The notes: generated by a model not told the origin, from the letters alone. Shown: positions 33,793 through 42,633, counted from the stretch's first letter. The stretch: 55,878 bases of DNA from NIOZ-UU35 sp964344175 (GCA_964344175.1 CAYFMI010000019.1:1-55878); one strand, 5' to 3'. Numbers and translations: made by a program.

Positions 33793-35550
33793 TTAGAAGT
33801 GAAACAATAGCCATAGTGTCGTAATGCCGACGGTAATGATGAGCGCGGGGAAGCCCTTTTTTAGAAAGTAGATATAACTGATTGAGTACCCGGCCCGCTC
33901 GGCAATGCCTGACGTAATCATATTGGCTGATGCGCCTATCAATGAGCCGTTGCCCCCCATTGCAGAACCAACCGAAAGACAGAAAAAGAGTACTTTGCTT
34001 TCTGCGCCGGGAATCGTGGTGGTGAGAAATCCAATCACCGGCAACATGGCTGCGGTGAAGGGGATGTTGGCAATGACCATGGATAGAATAGCGCTCAGCC
34101 ATGTCACCGCCAGCATTGCCAGGAGAAGGTTCTCTCCAACCAGCCGGCCAATGAAAACAGCAATAAAGCTAATTAGACCGACTTCCTGAATCGCGCCCAC
34201 GGCAATAAAAAGGGCCATGAAGAAAACCAGCGTGGTCCAGTCTACGGCTTCGATCATTTCTTCAATGTCAGGCTTGATCCAGACCATCAAGGTAGTTGCG
34301 CCAACCAGCGCGGTGACCGCGGGGAGTAGGTGTACTTTCTCACCAAAGATGAAAAGTATCATCATCCCCAGTCCGACCCAACCTGCTTTTTTAAGATGCT
34401 CAGGTTGGGTTATGCGGCCTCTTTCGGCCAGAAGCTCTAACAGCATTGGAGAAGCCTCGCTGGCGTCATTCAGATCTTTGCGGTATATCAGCACACTATA
34501 TGCCGTCAACCCAAGGAATGCCATTAAAACGCCGGGAGTCAGATTCGTTAAAAACCCGCTAAAAGAGATGTTGGCATAAGAGCCAATCAGGATGTTTGTA
34601 GGTGTACCGATCAATGTGCTAATGCCCACCACGTTGGAGGCCATCACCTCAGGGATGAGCAGGGCCAGCGGGTTGATGCCAATGGCGATGGCGATTTGGA
34701 TGGTGATGGGCGTCATCAACAGCATGGTGGTAACGTTATCTAAAAAGGCAGATGCCACCCCGGCGATGAGCATCAGAATGGGGAGCAGGACGAAAACATT
34801 GCCGCCAGAGACCCGGTAGGCAAAAAATGCCAGCCATTGGAAAATGCCCGTATTTTCGACGACCGCGATGACGATCATCATCCCCATAATCAGAAAAATT
34901 ACATTCCAGTCGATGTATTTTAAAGAACCGGCAAAATCGAAAATGTAGAGATCCTCGGTGATCAGGTGGCCCAAATAGCTGATGATAAGCGCCAATGATG
35001 CCCCCACCAGAGCTGCCAGCGTGTTGTGGAGTTTGTCGGTAGCGATGAGTAATAATACGCCAACAAATAGAGCTGTTGCCACCCAAAAGGCCAAGTTGAC
35101 CTGGCGTACCAACGTTACGGTGGGGATTTCGACAGCCTCACCAGCGTTTAAGCGCTGAAGGACTGCATCGGTGAGATGGATTTGGGTCGTTTCGAAATGG
35201 GGACGTTCTACCCATAGTGTCACCCCTTCGTTGAGTAGGTCATCTATGGGAAGGGTGATTATTTTGTCGTTGGTTGGTTTGTACTCAATTATCTCCGGCA
35301 GCCTGAGTGCAAAACTCCCATCACTTTGTGTTTGCGCGTGAAATACTGCTTTTTCATTTGCGATGAAATGGAAAATAACCTCAGCGCCCTCTACGGGGAG
35401 ACCTTGTTCATCATGCACACGTCCAAAAACACTACCGAATATAGGTGTTGCTTGGGCCTTCCCGCTTAGATTGGGCCAACCCAGAGACAAGATAGCTACT
35501 AAAAATGCCGCCGCAAAGAATAAGTGCCGCAAATGGATTCTTCGATTCAT
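33793..35550 (-). CDS. ArsB/NhaD-superfamily permease with N-terminal carboxypeptidase-regulatory-like domain
   Basis: The 585-residue protein begins with a signal peptide (FFAAAFLVAILSL). An extracellular beta-sandwich domain follows (about residues 38-130, GSVFGRVHDEQGLPVEGAEV), then about eleven helices of the ion-transporter superfamily (CitMHS/ArsB/NhaD/SLC13). Typical motifs are the paired re-entrant loops VVGISTLIGTPTNILIG and GGNGSLIGASANMITSG. The cargo could be an organic or inorganic anion, or sodium/proton. The added outer domain is uncommon. Its start overlaps the stop of the upstream Usp gene (ATGA), and another Usp gene follows by 15 bp. Confidence 0.82.
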   Translation of the reverse strand: MNRRIHLRHLFFAAAFLVAILSLGWPNLSGKAQATPIFGSVFGRVHDEQGLPVEGAEVIFHFIANEKAVFHAQTQSDGSFALRLPEIIEYKPTNDKIITLPIDDLLNEGVTLWVERPHFETTQIHLTDAVLQRLNAGEAVEIPTVTLVRQVNLAFWVATALFVGVLLLIATDKLHNTLAALVGASLALIISYLGHLITEDLYIFDFAGSLKYIDWNVIFLIMGMMIVIAVVENTGIFQWLAFFAYRVSGGNVFVLLPILMLIAGVASAFLDNVTTMLLMTPITIQIAIAIGINPLALLIPEVMASNVVGISTLIGTPTNILIGSYANISFSGFLTNLTPGVLMAFLGLTAYSVLIYRKDLNDASEASPMLLELLAERGRITQPEHLKKAGWVGLGMMILFIFGEKVHLLPAVTALVGATTLMVWIKPDIEEMIEAVDWTTLVFFMALFIAVGAIQEVGLISFIAVFIGRLVGENLLLAMLAVTWLSAILSMVIANIPFTAAMLPVIGFLTTTIPGAESKVLFFCLSVGSAMGGNGSLIGASANMITSGIAERAGYSISYIYFLKKGFPALIITVGITTLWLLFHF

Positions 35551-35990
35551 TTGATAGCATCCTCTGCTAAGACGACCTCCGCACCACTTTCTTGTTCAAT
35601 TTGTTGGATAAATTTTTGCATGCGATCATGGGTAAAAGTATCGACATCGTGCTGTCCGCGTGGTTGACCTAATATCACATAATCGGCCTCAATTTCCTGA
35701 CATAATCCGATAATTTCTGCGCGCACCTGACCATGTCGTATGGCGGCCTCGGCGGTGACCCCACTTTTTTGGGCTTGCGTTTGAGCCGTGAGCAGGATAA
35801 ATTCGCCCATTTGGTGAATTTCTTTGCTGACAGTATGAATGCGGCTGGTGGCAGTCAGGGTTAAAAAATCAAGATTAACGACGTACAAGAAAAAGATCGT
35901 TTGCCGGGTTTCCCCGGCCAGTGTAATGGCTTTATGGATGGTAGGCTGGCTGGCGGGGCCGCCTCGGATAGCGCATACGATTCCGGCCAT
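35547..35990 (-). CDS. UspA-like protein (upstream of the permease)
   Basis: A 147-residue universal-stress-type protein, first of a tight set: Usp, permease (4-bp overlap), Usp, PII-like/CBS. Alpha/beta Usp motifs include AGIVCAIRGGPAS at the start and DYVILGQPRGQHDVD near the end; the full GxxGx9GS ATP loop is absent. Translational coupling to the permease suggests a roughly fixed ratio and a direct regulatory role. Confidence 0.75.
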   Translation of the reverse strand: MAGIVCAIRGGPASQPTIHKAITLAGETRQTIFFLYVVNLDFLTLTATSRIHTVSKEIHQMGEFILLTAQTQAQKSGVTAEAAIRHGQVRAEIIGLCQEIEADYVILGQPRGQHDVDTFTHDRMQKFIQQIEQESGAEVVLAEDAIK

Positions 35991-36038
35991 AGTATAAATC
36001 CTCTCACAAGGTATAAAAGTTGCATGGAAGCGTCGGGG

Positions 36039-36881
36039 TCAGGGGGTTGGTGTCGATGTGGATACTGGCGTGTTGGGCAATCCCTGGATCAATAGTTGCC
36101 AGGCCCCATCGAGATGGTCGGCAGCTTGCACAGGGGCATCTGGTAGATCAATATGGGCATCATCCAGCGCTTTGATAATCTGATCGAAGTGGAGGTACTC
36201 CCCCTGGGGGGAGGGTGTTCGCAATTGTTCGAGCGTTTGTTTGGCGGAGAGTATATTGCTGATTGCCAGGGCGAAGTTCCCCTGTGATAAAAAGAAGCGA
36301 CCACGCGTTAGAAATTCCATGACGCGCAACATTTGCAACTCCGAATGAATCTCGGTCAGTTGTGAGGCTATGCTGCTTTCGGTTTCCTGCTGGTCTTCTA
36401 ATTGCTGAATACATTCGTCTACGGATCTTGATAACTCGGTGAATTCATTTTGTAGAATTTCCAGCTCACCCTGTGTGTTCGATGTTGTAGCGGTCAGTGG
36501 AGCCAGTATAGCCAACTCGGCGGCCTGCGTGAGTTGAACACTTTGTGCGGCTGCCAGTTGTGCCTCTAGGCTGAGAATGGTTTCCTTGTGGATGTCGTTC
36601 TGAACTTCGAGATCGGTCAAACGGGTATGCAACGTTTCGACACGTTCTAGAAGGGTCTCAAATTCTTGCCTTTGCCGCTCTTCAAGATCATCTAGCCGCA
36701 GCGTGTTTTCCTCAATGGGATGGATATATCGCTCATACACAGCCGGGATGCCAAATGTGGTGATATAGTAAATGCCCAATCCTACGCCAATTGCAAGGAT
36801 AACTACGAATGTCAGGCGCAACAAGAAACGGATCAGGTTGACAATCCGCTTACCAAGAGGGGGATGTATTTCGGTAGTCAT
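36039..36881 (-). CDS. Membrane-anchored coiled-coil protein
   Basis: The 280-residue protein has a short basic cytoplasmic N-terminus, one membrane helix (about residues 12-38) and a long coiled coil. The coil runs about residues 50-190 and contains heptad stretches such as DDLEERQRQEFETLLERVETL. A C-terminal helical domain follows, then a Thr/Pro tail (TPVSTSTPTP). No catalytic motif is seen. I do not recognise the family. It lies between the S1-domain gene and the Usp/permease set on the same strand. Confidence 0.7.
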   Translation of the reverse strand: MTTEIHPPLGKRIVNLIRFLLRLTFVVILAIGVGLGIYYITTFGIPAVYERYIHPIEENTLRLDDLEERQRQEFETLLERVETLHTRLTDLEVQNDIHKETILSLEAQLAAAQSVQLTQAAELAILAPLTATTSNTQGELEILQNEFTELSRSVDECIQQLEDQQETESSIASQLTEIHSELQMLRVMEFLTRGRFFLSQGNFALAISNILSAKQTLEQLRTPSPQGEYLHFDQIIKALDDAHIDLPDAPVQAADHLDGAWQLLIQGLPNTPVSTSTPTP

Positions 36882-36913
36882 GCATTATCCTCAATTGGCT
36901 GATTCTGAAGAAC

Positions 36914-37867
36914 TCAGTGAGCGATGTGCGTCAGCCACGCGATTTGCTCTTCGATAGATACCTGTTGGAGACTCAAACGAATGCGTTGAGTATCAGGTTG
37001 GATGCTGGTAATGCGTACGAGTAGTTTGTCGCCAGGTTGCAGAGTGTCTATAGAAACCATCGCCGTTCCTGTAGGAAATTCACTTTGATGCAGCAATCCC
37101 TCTACCCCGGCTGCCAGCTTAAAGAAAATGCCAAAACTACGGATGGACGTTACCACCCCCTCGACCAGATCGCCAACCTTATAGCGTTTTTCGACAGTTT
37201 CCCAGGGGTTTGGTTGCAACACTTTGCGACTCAAGTTAATTCTTTGGCGCTCCCTGTCAACGAAGAGAATTTGAACCGTTAACTCATCCCCAACTTTGAC
37301 AATTTCAGAAGGGTGGTTGATGCGTTTCCATGAGAGTTCGGAAATGTGCACGAGGCCGTTTATTCGATTGCCAAGATCAACGAACGCGCCAAATTTTGCC
37401 AGATTGACGACCCGCCCGGTGACGATGTCGCCTATCTTGAATTGGTGAAGATCAACTTCAGGCTGGCTTTGGTGTCCAATTCTGGCTGAAAGAATCAGCT
37501 TGTTGTTCGTTCGGTTGGCTTCAATGACCAGCAACGAGAGAGTTGTACCAATCTGCCGACGCTTGATCTCCATGGCAGATCTACTAGATGCTTGTGAATG
37601 CAGCGCTGGAATATGTGAATTTGGAATGAATCCCCGCAAGTTTCCTAAAGCGGCAATCAGCCCACCTCGATTTTGGTCGATGATTTTTAGTTCAATAAGT
37701 TCCCCATTGTGGTAACAAGCCTCCGCAACTTCCCAATCTAATTCTTCTGGGTTTGAGCGCGGCTCAGAGAGTTGATGATCTCGTGAAGGATGTGGTGACG
37801 GTTCGTGCAACGTGCCTGGGTTGAAGGATTGATTTTCGTCTGGGGAAAGGAAGGGATCGCTGTTCAT
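36914..37867 (-). CDS. Short ribosomal-protein-S1-like protein with three S1 domains
   Basis: The 317-residue protein has an acidic N-terminal region and three S1 RNA-binding domains, at about residues 50-125, 140-215 and 225-300. The second and third are clear: IGDIVTGRVVNLAKFGAFVD...GLVHISELSW, and VGDLVEGVVTSIRSFGIFFK...GLLHQSEF. Cytoplasmic RNA binding in translation is expected. Its place after infA and rpoD suits a translation role. It has fewer repeats than E. coli S1, which has six, so it may be the main S1 or a regulator such as a Tex-unrelated S1 protein. Confidence 0.83.
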   Translation of the reverse strand: MNSDPFLSPDENQSFNPGTLHEPSPHPSRDHQLSEPRSNPEELDWEVAEACYHNGELIELKIIDQNRGGLIAALGNLRGFIPNSHIPALHSQASSRSAMEIKRRQIGTTLSLLVIEANRTNNKLILSARIGHQSQPEVDLHQFKIGDIVTGRVVNLAKFGAFVDLGNRINGLVHISELSWKRINHPSEIVKVGDELTVQILFVDRERQRINLSRKVLQPNPWETVEKRYKVGDLVEGVVTSIRSFGIFFKLAAGVEGLLHQSEFPTGTAMVSIDTLQPGDKLLVRITSIQPDTQRIRLSLQQVSIEEQIAWLTHIAH

Positions 37868-37984
37868 GTCGTTCTTATTTGTAGTGGATACATGTAAAAC
37901 GGCGAGGGGCGGAGACCCCTGAATATCTTTCGGTTTGAAGTGTTATTTTTCTCCCCAATAGATATGTTTTCTTTCGGATAACAC

Positions 37985-38021
37985 AAGCGTGCGCGGAATA
38001 CGAAATTCTCCGCGCACGCTT
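37985..38021. terminator. Perfect 13-bp hairpin after the sigma factor gene
   Basis: The stem AAGCGTGCGCGGA / TCCGCGCACGCTT has an 11-nt loop. No T-run follows on either strand, so it could be a weak terminator or an mRNA 3'-end or processing hairpin between rpoD and the S1 gene. Confidence 0.5.
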
Positions 38022-38027
38022 TATCGT

Positions 38028-39269
38028 TTATGATCCTGGACCTGGTTGAACCGGCCCCAAGAAATCTTGTAATTTCCTGCGCACGCCCGGTCGCCGGAGT
38101 CTGCGTAGTGCTTGGGCTTCAATTTGGCGGACGCGCTCCCGCGAGACCCCAACTTTGTTGCCAACCTCCTGCAACGTATGGCTCTTTCCGTCGGGAATGC
38201 CGTAGCGCAGGCGCAAAATTCTGGCCTCGCGGGCAGGCAGCTCTTCCATGACTTCTTCGAGTTGTTCGCGCAGAATTTGGTGGGTCGTTGTTTCATCGGG
38301 TGAGGGGGTTTCACCATCTTCGATGAAATCGCCCAAAACAGCATCCCCTTCGAGCGTTGTGGGCATTTCTAGTGAGAGAGGCCGTCGCGCCACCTGGAAC
38401 ATATAGCGCACTTTGTCGGGTGAAATTTTCAAATCATCCGCTAGCTCTTCAACAGTGGGGTCGCGTTCTAAATCTTGTTTGAGTTTGTGCTGAGCGCGGA
38501 ACAAGCGCGAAATTTGATCGCCCATATGCACCGGAATGCGGATGGTGCGGCCCTGATCGGCGATGGCGCGGGTGACCGCCTGGCGAATCCACCAGGTGGC
38601 ATACGTACTGAACTTGTATCCACGCTTATAATCGAACTTTTTGGCTGCCCGCATTAACCCGATATTGCCTTCTTGAATCAGGTCAATGAAAGGAACGCCG
38701 CGTCCCATGTGCTTTTTTGCCACGCTGATGACTAAGCGGGTGTTGGCGGTAATCAGGTGTTCTACAGCTTCCCATTCGCCCCGAATCGCTTCGTGCAACT
38801 TTAGACGATCTTCGGTGGACAAGTTCCCGGCGGTTAGTCTTTTGCGCGCTTTGCGGCCACGCTCTATTTGTTTTGCAAGTCTTAGCTCTTCATCTCCGCT
38901 AAGCAGGGGTACATGGGCGGCATCTTTAAAATACAATCCCAAAAGATCTTTGGTGTCGATATTTGCCAGTCGATCCTCTTGGGCTACCCTCTTGCTCTTA
39001 TTATCTTGCGCGTCTTCGCCGGTGCTTGCATCATCCAGGGTTTCAATTTCGTCATCTTCGACGTAGGGAATCTGGGCATTCAGCAGAGCCGCGAAAACTT
39101 CCTCGAGCTGACTTACATCTTGTTCAGCATCGGGGAAATGACGCAAAATCTCGTCGTAGGTGACGAATCCTTGTTGGCGGCCAAGTTCAATTAACTTGCC
39201 CAAGGTGGAAATTTTGCCATCGCCGTTTTCCAACGAATCGAGTATATGGTCGTTAATCGTAGTTCTCAT
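38028..39269 (-). CDS. rpoD: Primary RNA polymerase sigma factor (sigma-70, RpoD/SigA)
   Basis: The 413-residue protein has all primary-sigma regions. Region 1.1 is near the start (TLGKLIELGRQQGFVTYDEI, about residues 20-80) and is followed by an acidic linker. Region 1.2 is around DLLGLYFKDAAHVPLLSGDEE. Regions 2.1-2.4 include FIDLIQEGNIGLMRAAKKFDY and FSTYATWWIRQAVTRAIADQ, region 3 follows, and region 4.2 is SHTLQEVGNKVGVSRERVRQIE. It recognises -35/-10 promoters of the TTGACA/TATAAT kind seen in this window. It is compact, without the large insertion of proteobacterial RpoD. It follows infA by 24 bp. A second SigA-like paralogue elsewhere cannot be excluded. Confidence 0.94.
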   Translation of the reverse strand: MRTTINDHILDSLENGDGKISTLGKLIELGRQQGFVTYDEILRHFPDAEQDVSQLEEVFAALLNAQIPYVEDDEIETLDDASTGEDAQDNKSKRVAQEDRLANIDTKDLLGLYFKDAAHVPLLSGDEELRLAKQIERGRKARKRLTAGNLSTEDRLKLHEAIRGEWEAVEHLITANTRLVISVAKKHMGRGVPFIDLIQEGNIGLMRAAKKFDYKRGYKFSTYATWWIRQAVTRAIADQGRTIRIPVHMGDQISRLFRAQHKLKQDLERDPTVEELADDLKISPDKVRYMFQVARRPLSLEMPTTLEGDAVLGDFIEDGETPSPDETTTHQILREQLEEVMEELPAREARILRLRYGIPDGKSHTLQEVGNKVGVSRERVRQIEAQALRRLRRPGVRRKLQDFLGPVQPGPGS

Positions 39270-39293
39270 AGACTCCGTGAGCAGCTCGTGAGA

Positions 39294-39530
39294 TTACTGC
39301 GGAGTATGCTTCTTATGGCGGTAGACAATCCTGCCTCGGGTCATGTCATAGGGCGACATCTCAATGGTAACCCTATCGCCCAGCAAAACACGAATGTAGT
39401 ATTTTCGCATTTTTCCAGACAGGTATGCAATGATTTCGTGGCCATTGTCCAATTCAACTTTAAATTGAGTGCCAGGTAAAGCTTCGGTTATCGTGCCATC
39501 TACTCTAATTTTATCTTCTACTTTTGCCAT
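39294..39530 (-). CDS. infA: Translation initiation factor IF-1
   Basis: The 78-residue protein is a single OB-fold that binds the A site of the 30S subunit during initiation. Length and sequence fit: VDGTITEALPGTQFKVELDN, HEIIAYLSGKMRKYYIRVL, GDRVTIEMSPYDMTRGRI. It lies directly upstream of rpoD rather than in a ribosomal-protein operon, an uncommon but not unknown position. Confidence 0.97.
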   Translation of the reverse strand: MAKVEDKIRVDGTITEALPGTQFKVELDNGHEIIAYLSGKMRKYYIRVLLGDRVTIEMSPYDMTRGRIVYRHKKHTPQ

Positions 39531-39661
39531 ATAGATCTATATCTCCTCTTGGTGAGTTTCTGCTGGCTTTTTCAAATGCGTGTACCATCGCAGATGATCT
39601 CTGTGATGGTTTGTTGTCAGCAATTTTTCGGTTTAGGCTTCATGAAGCCGCAATAACCCAC

Positions 39662-39795
39662 GGCTTTCTTAAATTTGTGCTATACCAGAAATTTACCGCA
39701 GAGAACGCCGGGTTCGCTGAGTTTTTTAAATTTTTCTCTGCGTTCTTTGCGCTCTCAGCGGTAAAAGCGCTTTTCGTTTCGACTTTAAGAAAGCC
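39662..39795. repeat. Nested inverted-repeat element upstream of infA
   Basis: An outer pair GGCTTTCTTA (39662-39671) / TAAGAAAGCC (39786-39795) encloses an inner palindrome (39692-39765). The inner arms start TTTACCGC and end GCGGTAAA and contain GCAGAGAACGC facing GCGTTCTTTGCGCTCTC. The inner arms pair over about 29 positions with several mismatches. This is a non-coding element of the same general kind as those at 29979 and 30126. It lies in a 662-bp gap (39531-40192) without a protein gene of normal size. Confidence 0.65.
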
Positions 39796-39856
39796 CTGCG
39801 CAATAACCTCGACCAAGTTGCATCACTCCTTTCTCTAGGATACAATTTTGTAACAA

Positions 39857-39911
39857 ATAGGTTCAGAATTCCACAGGCTGAACCTATGCTGTGCGGCTCG
39901 TGCCTGCACAG
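39857..39911. other. Two adjacent short hairpins
   Basis: ATAGGTTCAG/CTGAACCTAT (39857-39887, 10 bp, perfect) is followed by CTGTGC/GCACAG (39889-39911). They lie just beyond the 3' end of the candidate structured RNA. Role unknown; they could be secondary terminator-like structures. Confidence 0.5.
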
Positions 39912-39952
39912 TTACTAAATTCGAAAGTAATGGGTGTTTCTCATTAAAAAAG

Positions 39953-40123
39953 AAAAAAACCCGGCCAACGTTTACGAACGTGAACCGAGCGTTACCGCAC
40001 CGAACCGAGGTTTGGTTATCAATGTTGTACCTGATCGAAAACCTCCATGCCCCGCGCAAACCGCATCGCCCGGATATCCATCATTGACCTGTAAGCTGCT
40101 TGATAGTCCGTAAACATCCGCTC
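39953..40123 (-). ncRNA. Candidate structured non-coding RNA (about 171 nt)
   Basis: A sigma-70 promoter on the minus strand predicts a start near 40123, and a T7 run at 39953-39959 ends the transcript. The 5' end (ATGTTTACGGAC, 40117-40106) pairs with the 3' part (GTTCGTAAACGT, 39979-39968) in a 12-bp helix with two G-U pairs. CGG/CCG adds 3 bp after a bulge. Inside, TATCAA (40105-40100) pairs with TTGATA (40022-40017), and GCG-GTAA-CGC forms a hairpin with a GNRA tetraloop, giving a three-way junction. The same stretch could encode a 32-residue peptide from 40117, but that ATG lies in the closing helix and has no Shine-Dalgarno. No match to 6S, SRP, RNase P or tmRNA was recognised. Confidence 0.5.
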
Positions 40124-40129
40124 GATTAT

Positions 40130-40158
40130 ACCATATATCATCACTGCCTTGCTGTCAA
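40130..40158 (-). promoter_or_regulatory. Promoter for the candidate structured RNA
   Basis: On the minus strand TTGACA (40158-40153) is followed by a 17-nt spacer and TATGGT (40135-40130). TATAAT overlaps just after it, at 22 nt from the -35. It points away from the transglycosylase gene, into the gap. Confidence 0.65.
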
Positions 40159-40192
40159 GAGGACGCCACTTTAAAGAGGACAAAAATAACAC

Positions 40193-42607
40193 TTGAAAAA
40201 AATATATCGTTTCGTACCATTACTTTTGGCGATGCTCTTGGGGGCTTGCAAACTCCCCGCAAATGGAGAAATACCGCCCCCAACGGATGCTGTCACATCT
40301 CCCCCATTGACGGTAACCCCAGAGCTTATCCCCTCCCCCTCCCCAACATCTTTACCCATGCCTTTGATCACTGCTGGGATCGAAGATGGTGATCAGGCGC
40401 TCTTTTTTGGCGATTGGGAAGCGGCATTGCAGGCTTTTTCCCTGGCCTACGAAAATGATGATGACGAAAGGCGCGCCGCGGCATTGTTGGGCCTGGGTCG
40501 AACGCACTATCACCTGGCCGATTACCCCGCTTCGGAAATCGCATTGCAAGAACTTATCGCCAATTTTCCAGCTTCCGTGCATCTTCCTGCAGCATATATT
40601 ACGCTGGCGTTAACCCACACCGCGTTAGAACAATATGCTCAGGCTGCGAACGCCTATGCGTTTTATCTTGAACTTCGCCCCGGTTTGGTCGATGCGTATA
40701 TTCAAGAGCGCCGTGGCGATGTGCTGGTAGCTGCCGGCGATATGCCTGCAGCTATTGATGCGTACCAGGCTGCTTTGGCAGCCGGGCGGGTTGGTGATAC
40801 GCTTGCCATCGAAATAAAAATTGCCAATGCCTATGTATATCAGGATGATTACAATACCGCCCTGGTCGCTTATCAGGATTTATACAACCGCACGAATAAT
40901 GATTTTACGAAAGCCTATCTCGACTATCTAATTGGGCAATCGTATGCTGCCCTAGGGCAAATGGATCAGGCCTATGCAGCATACCTTGATGCTGTTGAAA
41001 ATTATCCCCTCTCCTACGATGCATACCAGGCTCTCATTCTGCTTGTTGAGGCGGGGTATCCGGTCAGTGAGTTTGATCGTGGCTTGGTGGATTACTTCGC
41101 CGGGCAATATACCCTCTCTATCGCCGCATTTGACCGCTATTTAACAACTACAGATGAAAACGCGGCCACAGCCCATTATTATCGCGGGTTGGCCTACCGG
41201 GCATTGGGAGATGCGGAGATAGCGATTTCGATTTGGGATGAGATGATCCAAAACTATCCCGATGCCGATCGCTGGGATGACGCCTGGGAAGAGAAAGCCC
41301 TGACGCAATGGGCGTACCTCGAACAATACGACCCAGCCATTCAGACGCTCTTATCTTTCGTGGATCAGGCTCCCTGGCATGATCGCGCCGCTGAGTTTTT
41401 ATTCGACGCGGCCCGAGTAGCGGAACGTGACCGCGACCTGGAGCTGGCAGCCCAGATTTGGGAGCGGATTGCCCCCGAATATCCATCCAGCCAATATGTC
41501 ACCCGGTCGATGTTTTTAGCCGCGATCGCATATTACCGTATAAACGATTTCGACTCAGCCCTGGAAGTCTTCGAACGTTTTTCAGGCGCGTCTGCCGATG
41601 CAAGCGACCAGGCTGCAGCCCACTTTTGGATTGGGAAAACCTATCAAATGCTGGGCGAAACCGTCGCAGCGGAAGCAGCATTCAGCCGGGCTGTCAGTTC
41701 GGACCCTACCGGATATTACAGTGAACGCTCCCGCGATATCCTCATCGGAAGGCAACCGTTTACCCCGCCCCTGGTATACGACCTGGGCTTTGATCCTGTC
41801 TCCGAGCGTCAAGAAGCTGAATACTGGATGCGAGAGATATTTACCATTCCCGAAGGGACCGATTTCTCATCTTTAGGGTCGCTATTACAAGAAGCGCGCC
41901 TGGTACGCGGCACTGAGTTGTGGGCGTTAGGATTGTATGATGAAGCCCGTCTGGAAATTGAATCCCTCTGGCAGGCAGTCCGCACAAATCCATTGGATAA
42001 TTACCGTCTGGCAAATTATCTGATAGAGCTTGGATTTTATCGCACGGCCATTTTTGCGGCCCGCGAAGTACTCAATCTCAATCAGATGGATGACGCTGCT
42101 ACGATGAATGCCCCGATCTATTTCAATCATGTGCGTTTTGGCAGCTATTACCGCGAATTGGTAATCCCCATTGCACAGGCCTATAATTTTCATCCCCTAT
42201 TTTTGTTTAGTGTTGTGCGGCAAGAAAGCCTGTTTGCTGGATGGGTGCAATCCTCTGCCGGTGCGCGGGGGTTAATGCAAATCATCCCCACTACCGGCGA
42301 GAGTATCGCCGCTCAGGCCGGGTGGCCGCCAAACTATACCGCCAAAGATCTGTACCGCCCGAAGGTGAGTCTTACTTTTGGGGCCGATTATCTGAGCGAC
42401 CAGCGCGATTATTTCGATGGTGATCTTTTCGTGGCGTTGGCGGCTTATAACGGTGGCCCAGGTAACGCCGCCATCTGGAAAGAGTTGGCCGGTAATGACC
42501 AGGATCTGTTTGTAGAAGTGATCCGCTTCGAGGAAACCCGCCGCTATATTCAGGGTATTTACGAAATCTTTTCGATTTATCGGCGCATTTACGACCGCAC
42601 TCCCTGA
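40193..42607 (+). CDS. TPR-containing soluble lytic transglycosylase, lipoprotein
   Basis: The 804-residue protein starts at TTG 40193, with AGAGGA about 12 bases before it. It has lipobox LLGAC, a Pro/Thr linker and about 600 residues of TPR-type helical repeats (such as AALLGLGRTHYHLADYPASE and ALAAGRVGDTLAIEIKIANAYVY). A C-terminal SLT domain covers about residues 655-790. The SLT catalytic Glu is in SVVRQESLFAGWVQSSAGARGLMQI, followed by FGADYLSDQ and VALAAYNGGPGNA. It cleaves peptidoglycan glycan strands with formation of 1,6-anhydro ends. It is close in plan to Slt70, with a much longer repeat arm. Confidence 0.9.
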   Translation: MKKIYRFVPLLLAMLLGACKLPANGEIPPPTDAVTSPPLTVTPELIPSPSPTSLPMPLITAGIEDGDQALFFGDWEAALQAFSLAYENDDDERRAAALLGLGRTHYHLADYPASEIALQELIANFPASVHLPAAYITLALTHTALEQYAQAANAYAFYLELRPGLVDAYIQERRGDVLVAAGDMPAAIDAYQAALAAGRVGDTLAIEIKIANAYVYQDDYNTALVAYQDLYNRTNNDFTKAYLDYLIGQSYAALGQMDQAYAAYLDAVENYPLSYDAYQALILLVEAGYPVSEFDRGLVDYFAGQYTLSIAAFDRYLTTTDENAATAHYYRGLAYRALGDAEIAISIWDEMIQNYPDADRWDDAWEEKALTQWAYLEQYDPAIQTLLSFVDQAPWHDRAAEFLFDAARVAERDRDLELAAQIWERIAPEYPSSQYVTRSMFLAAIAYYRINDFDSALEVFERFSGASADASDQAAAHFWIGKTYQMLGETVAAEAAFSRAVSSDPTGYYSERSRDILIGRQPFTPPLVYDLGFDPVSERQEAEYWMREIFTIPEGTDFSSLGSLLQEARLVRGTELWALGLYDEARLEIESLWQAVRTNPLDNYRLANYLIELGFYRTAIFAAREVLNLNQMDDAATMNAPIYFNHVRFGSYYRELVIPIAQAYNFHPLFLFSVVRQESLFAGWVQSSAGARGLMQIIPTTGESIAAQAGWPPNYTAKDLYRPKVSLTFGADYLSDQRDYFDGDLFVALAAYNGGPGNAAIWKELAGNDQDLFVEVIRFEETRRYIQGIYEIFSIYRRIYDRTP

Positions 42608-42633
42608 TAAGAAAAAACTGATGCGCCTTAACA

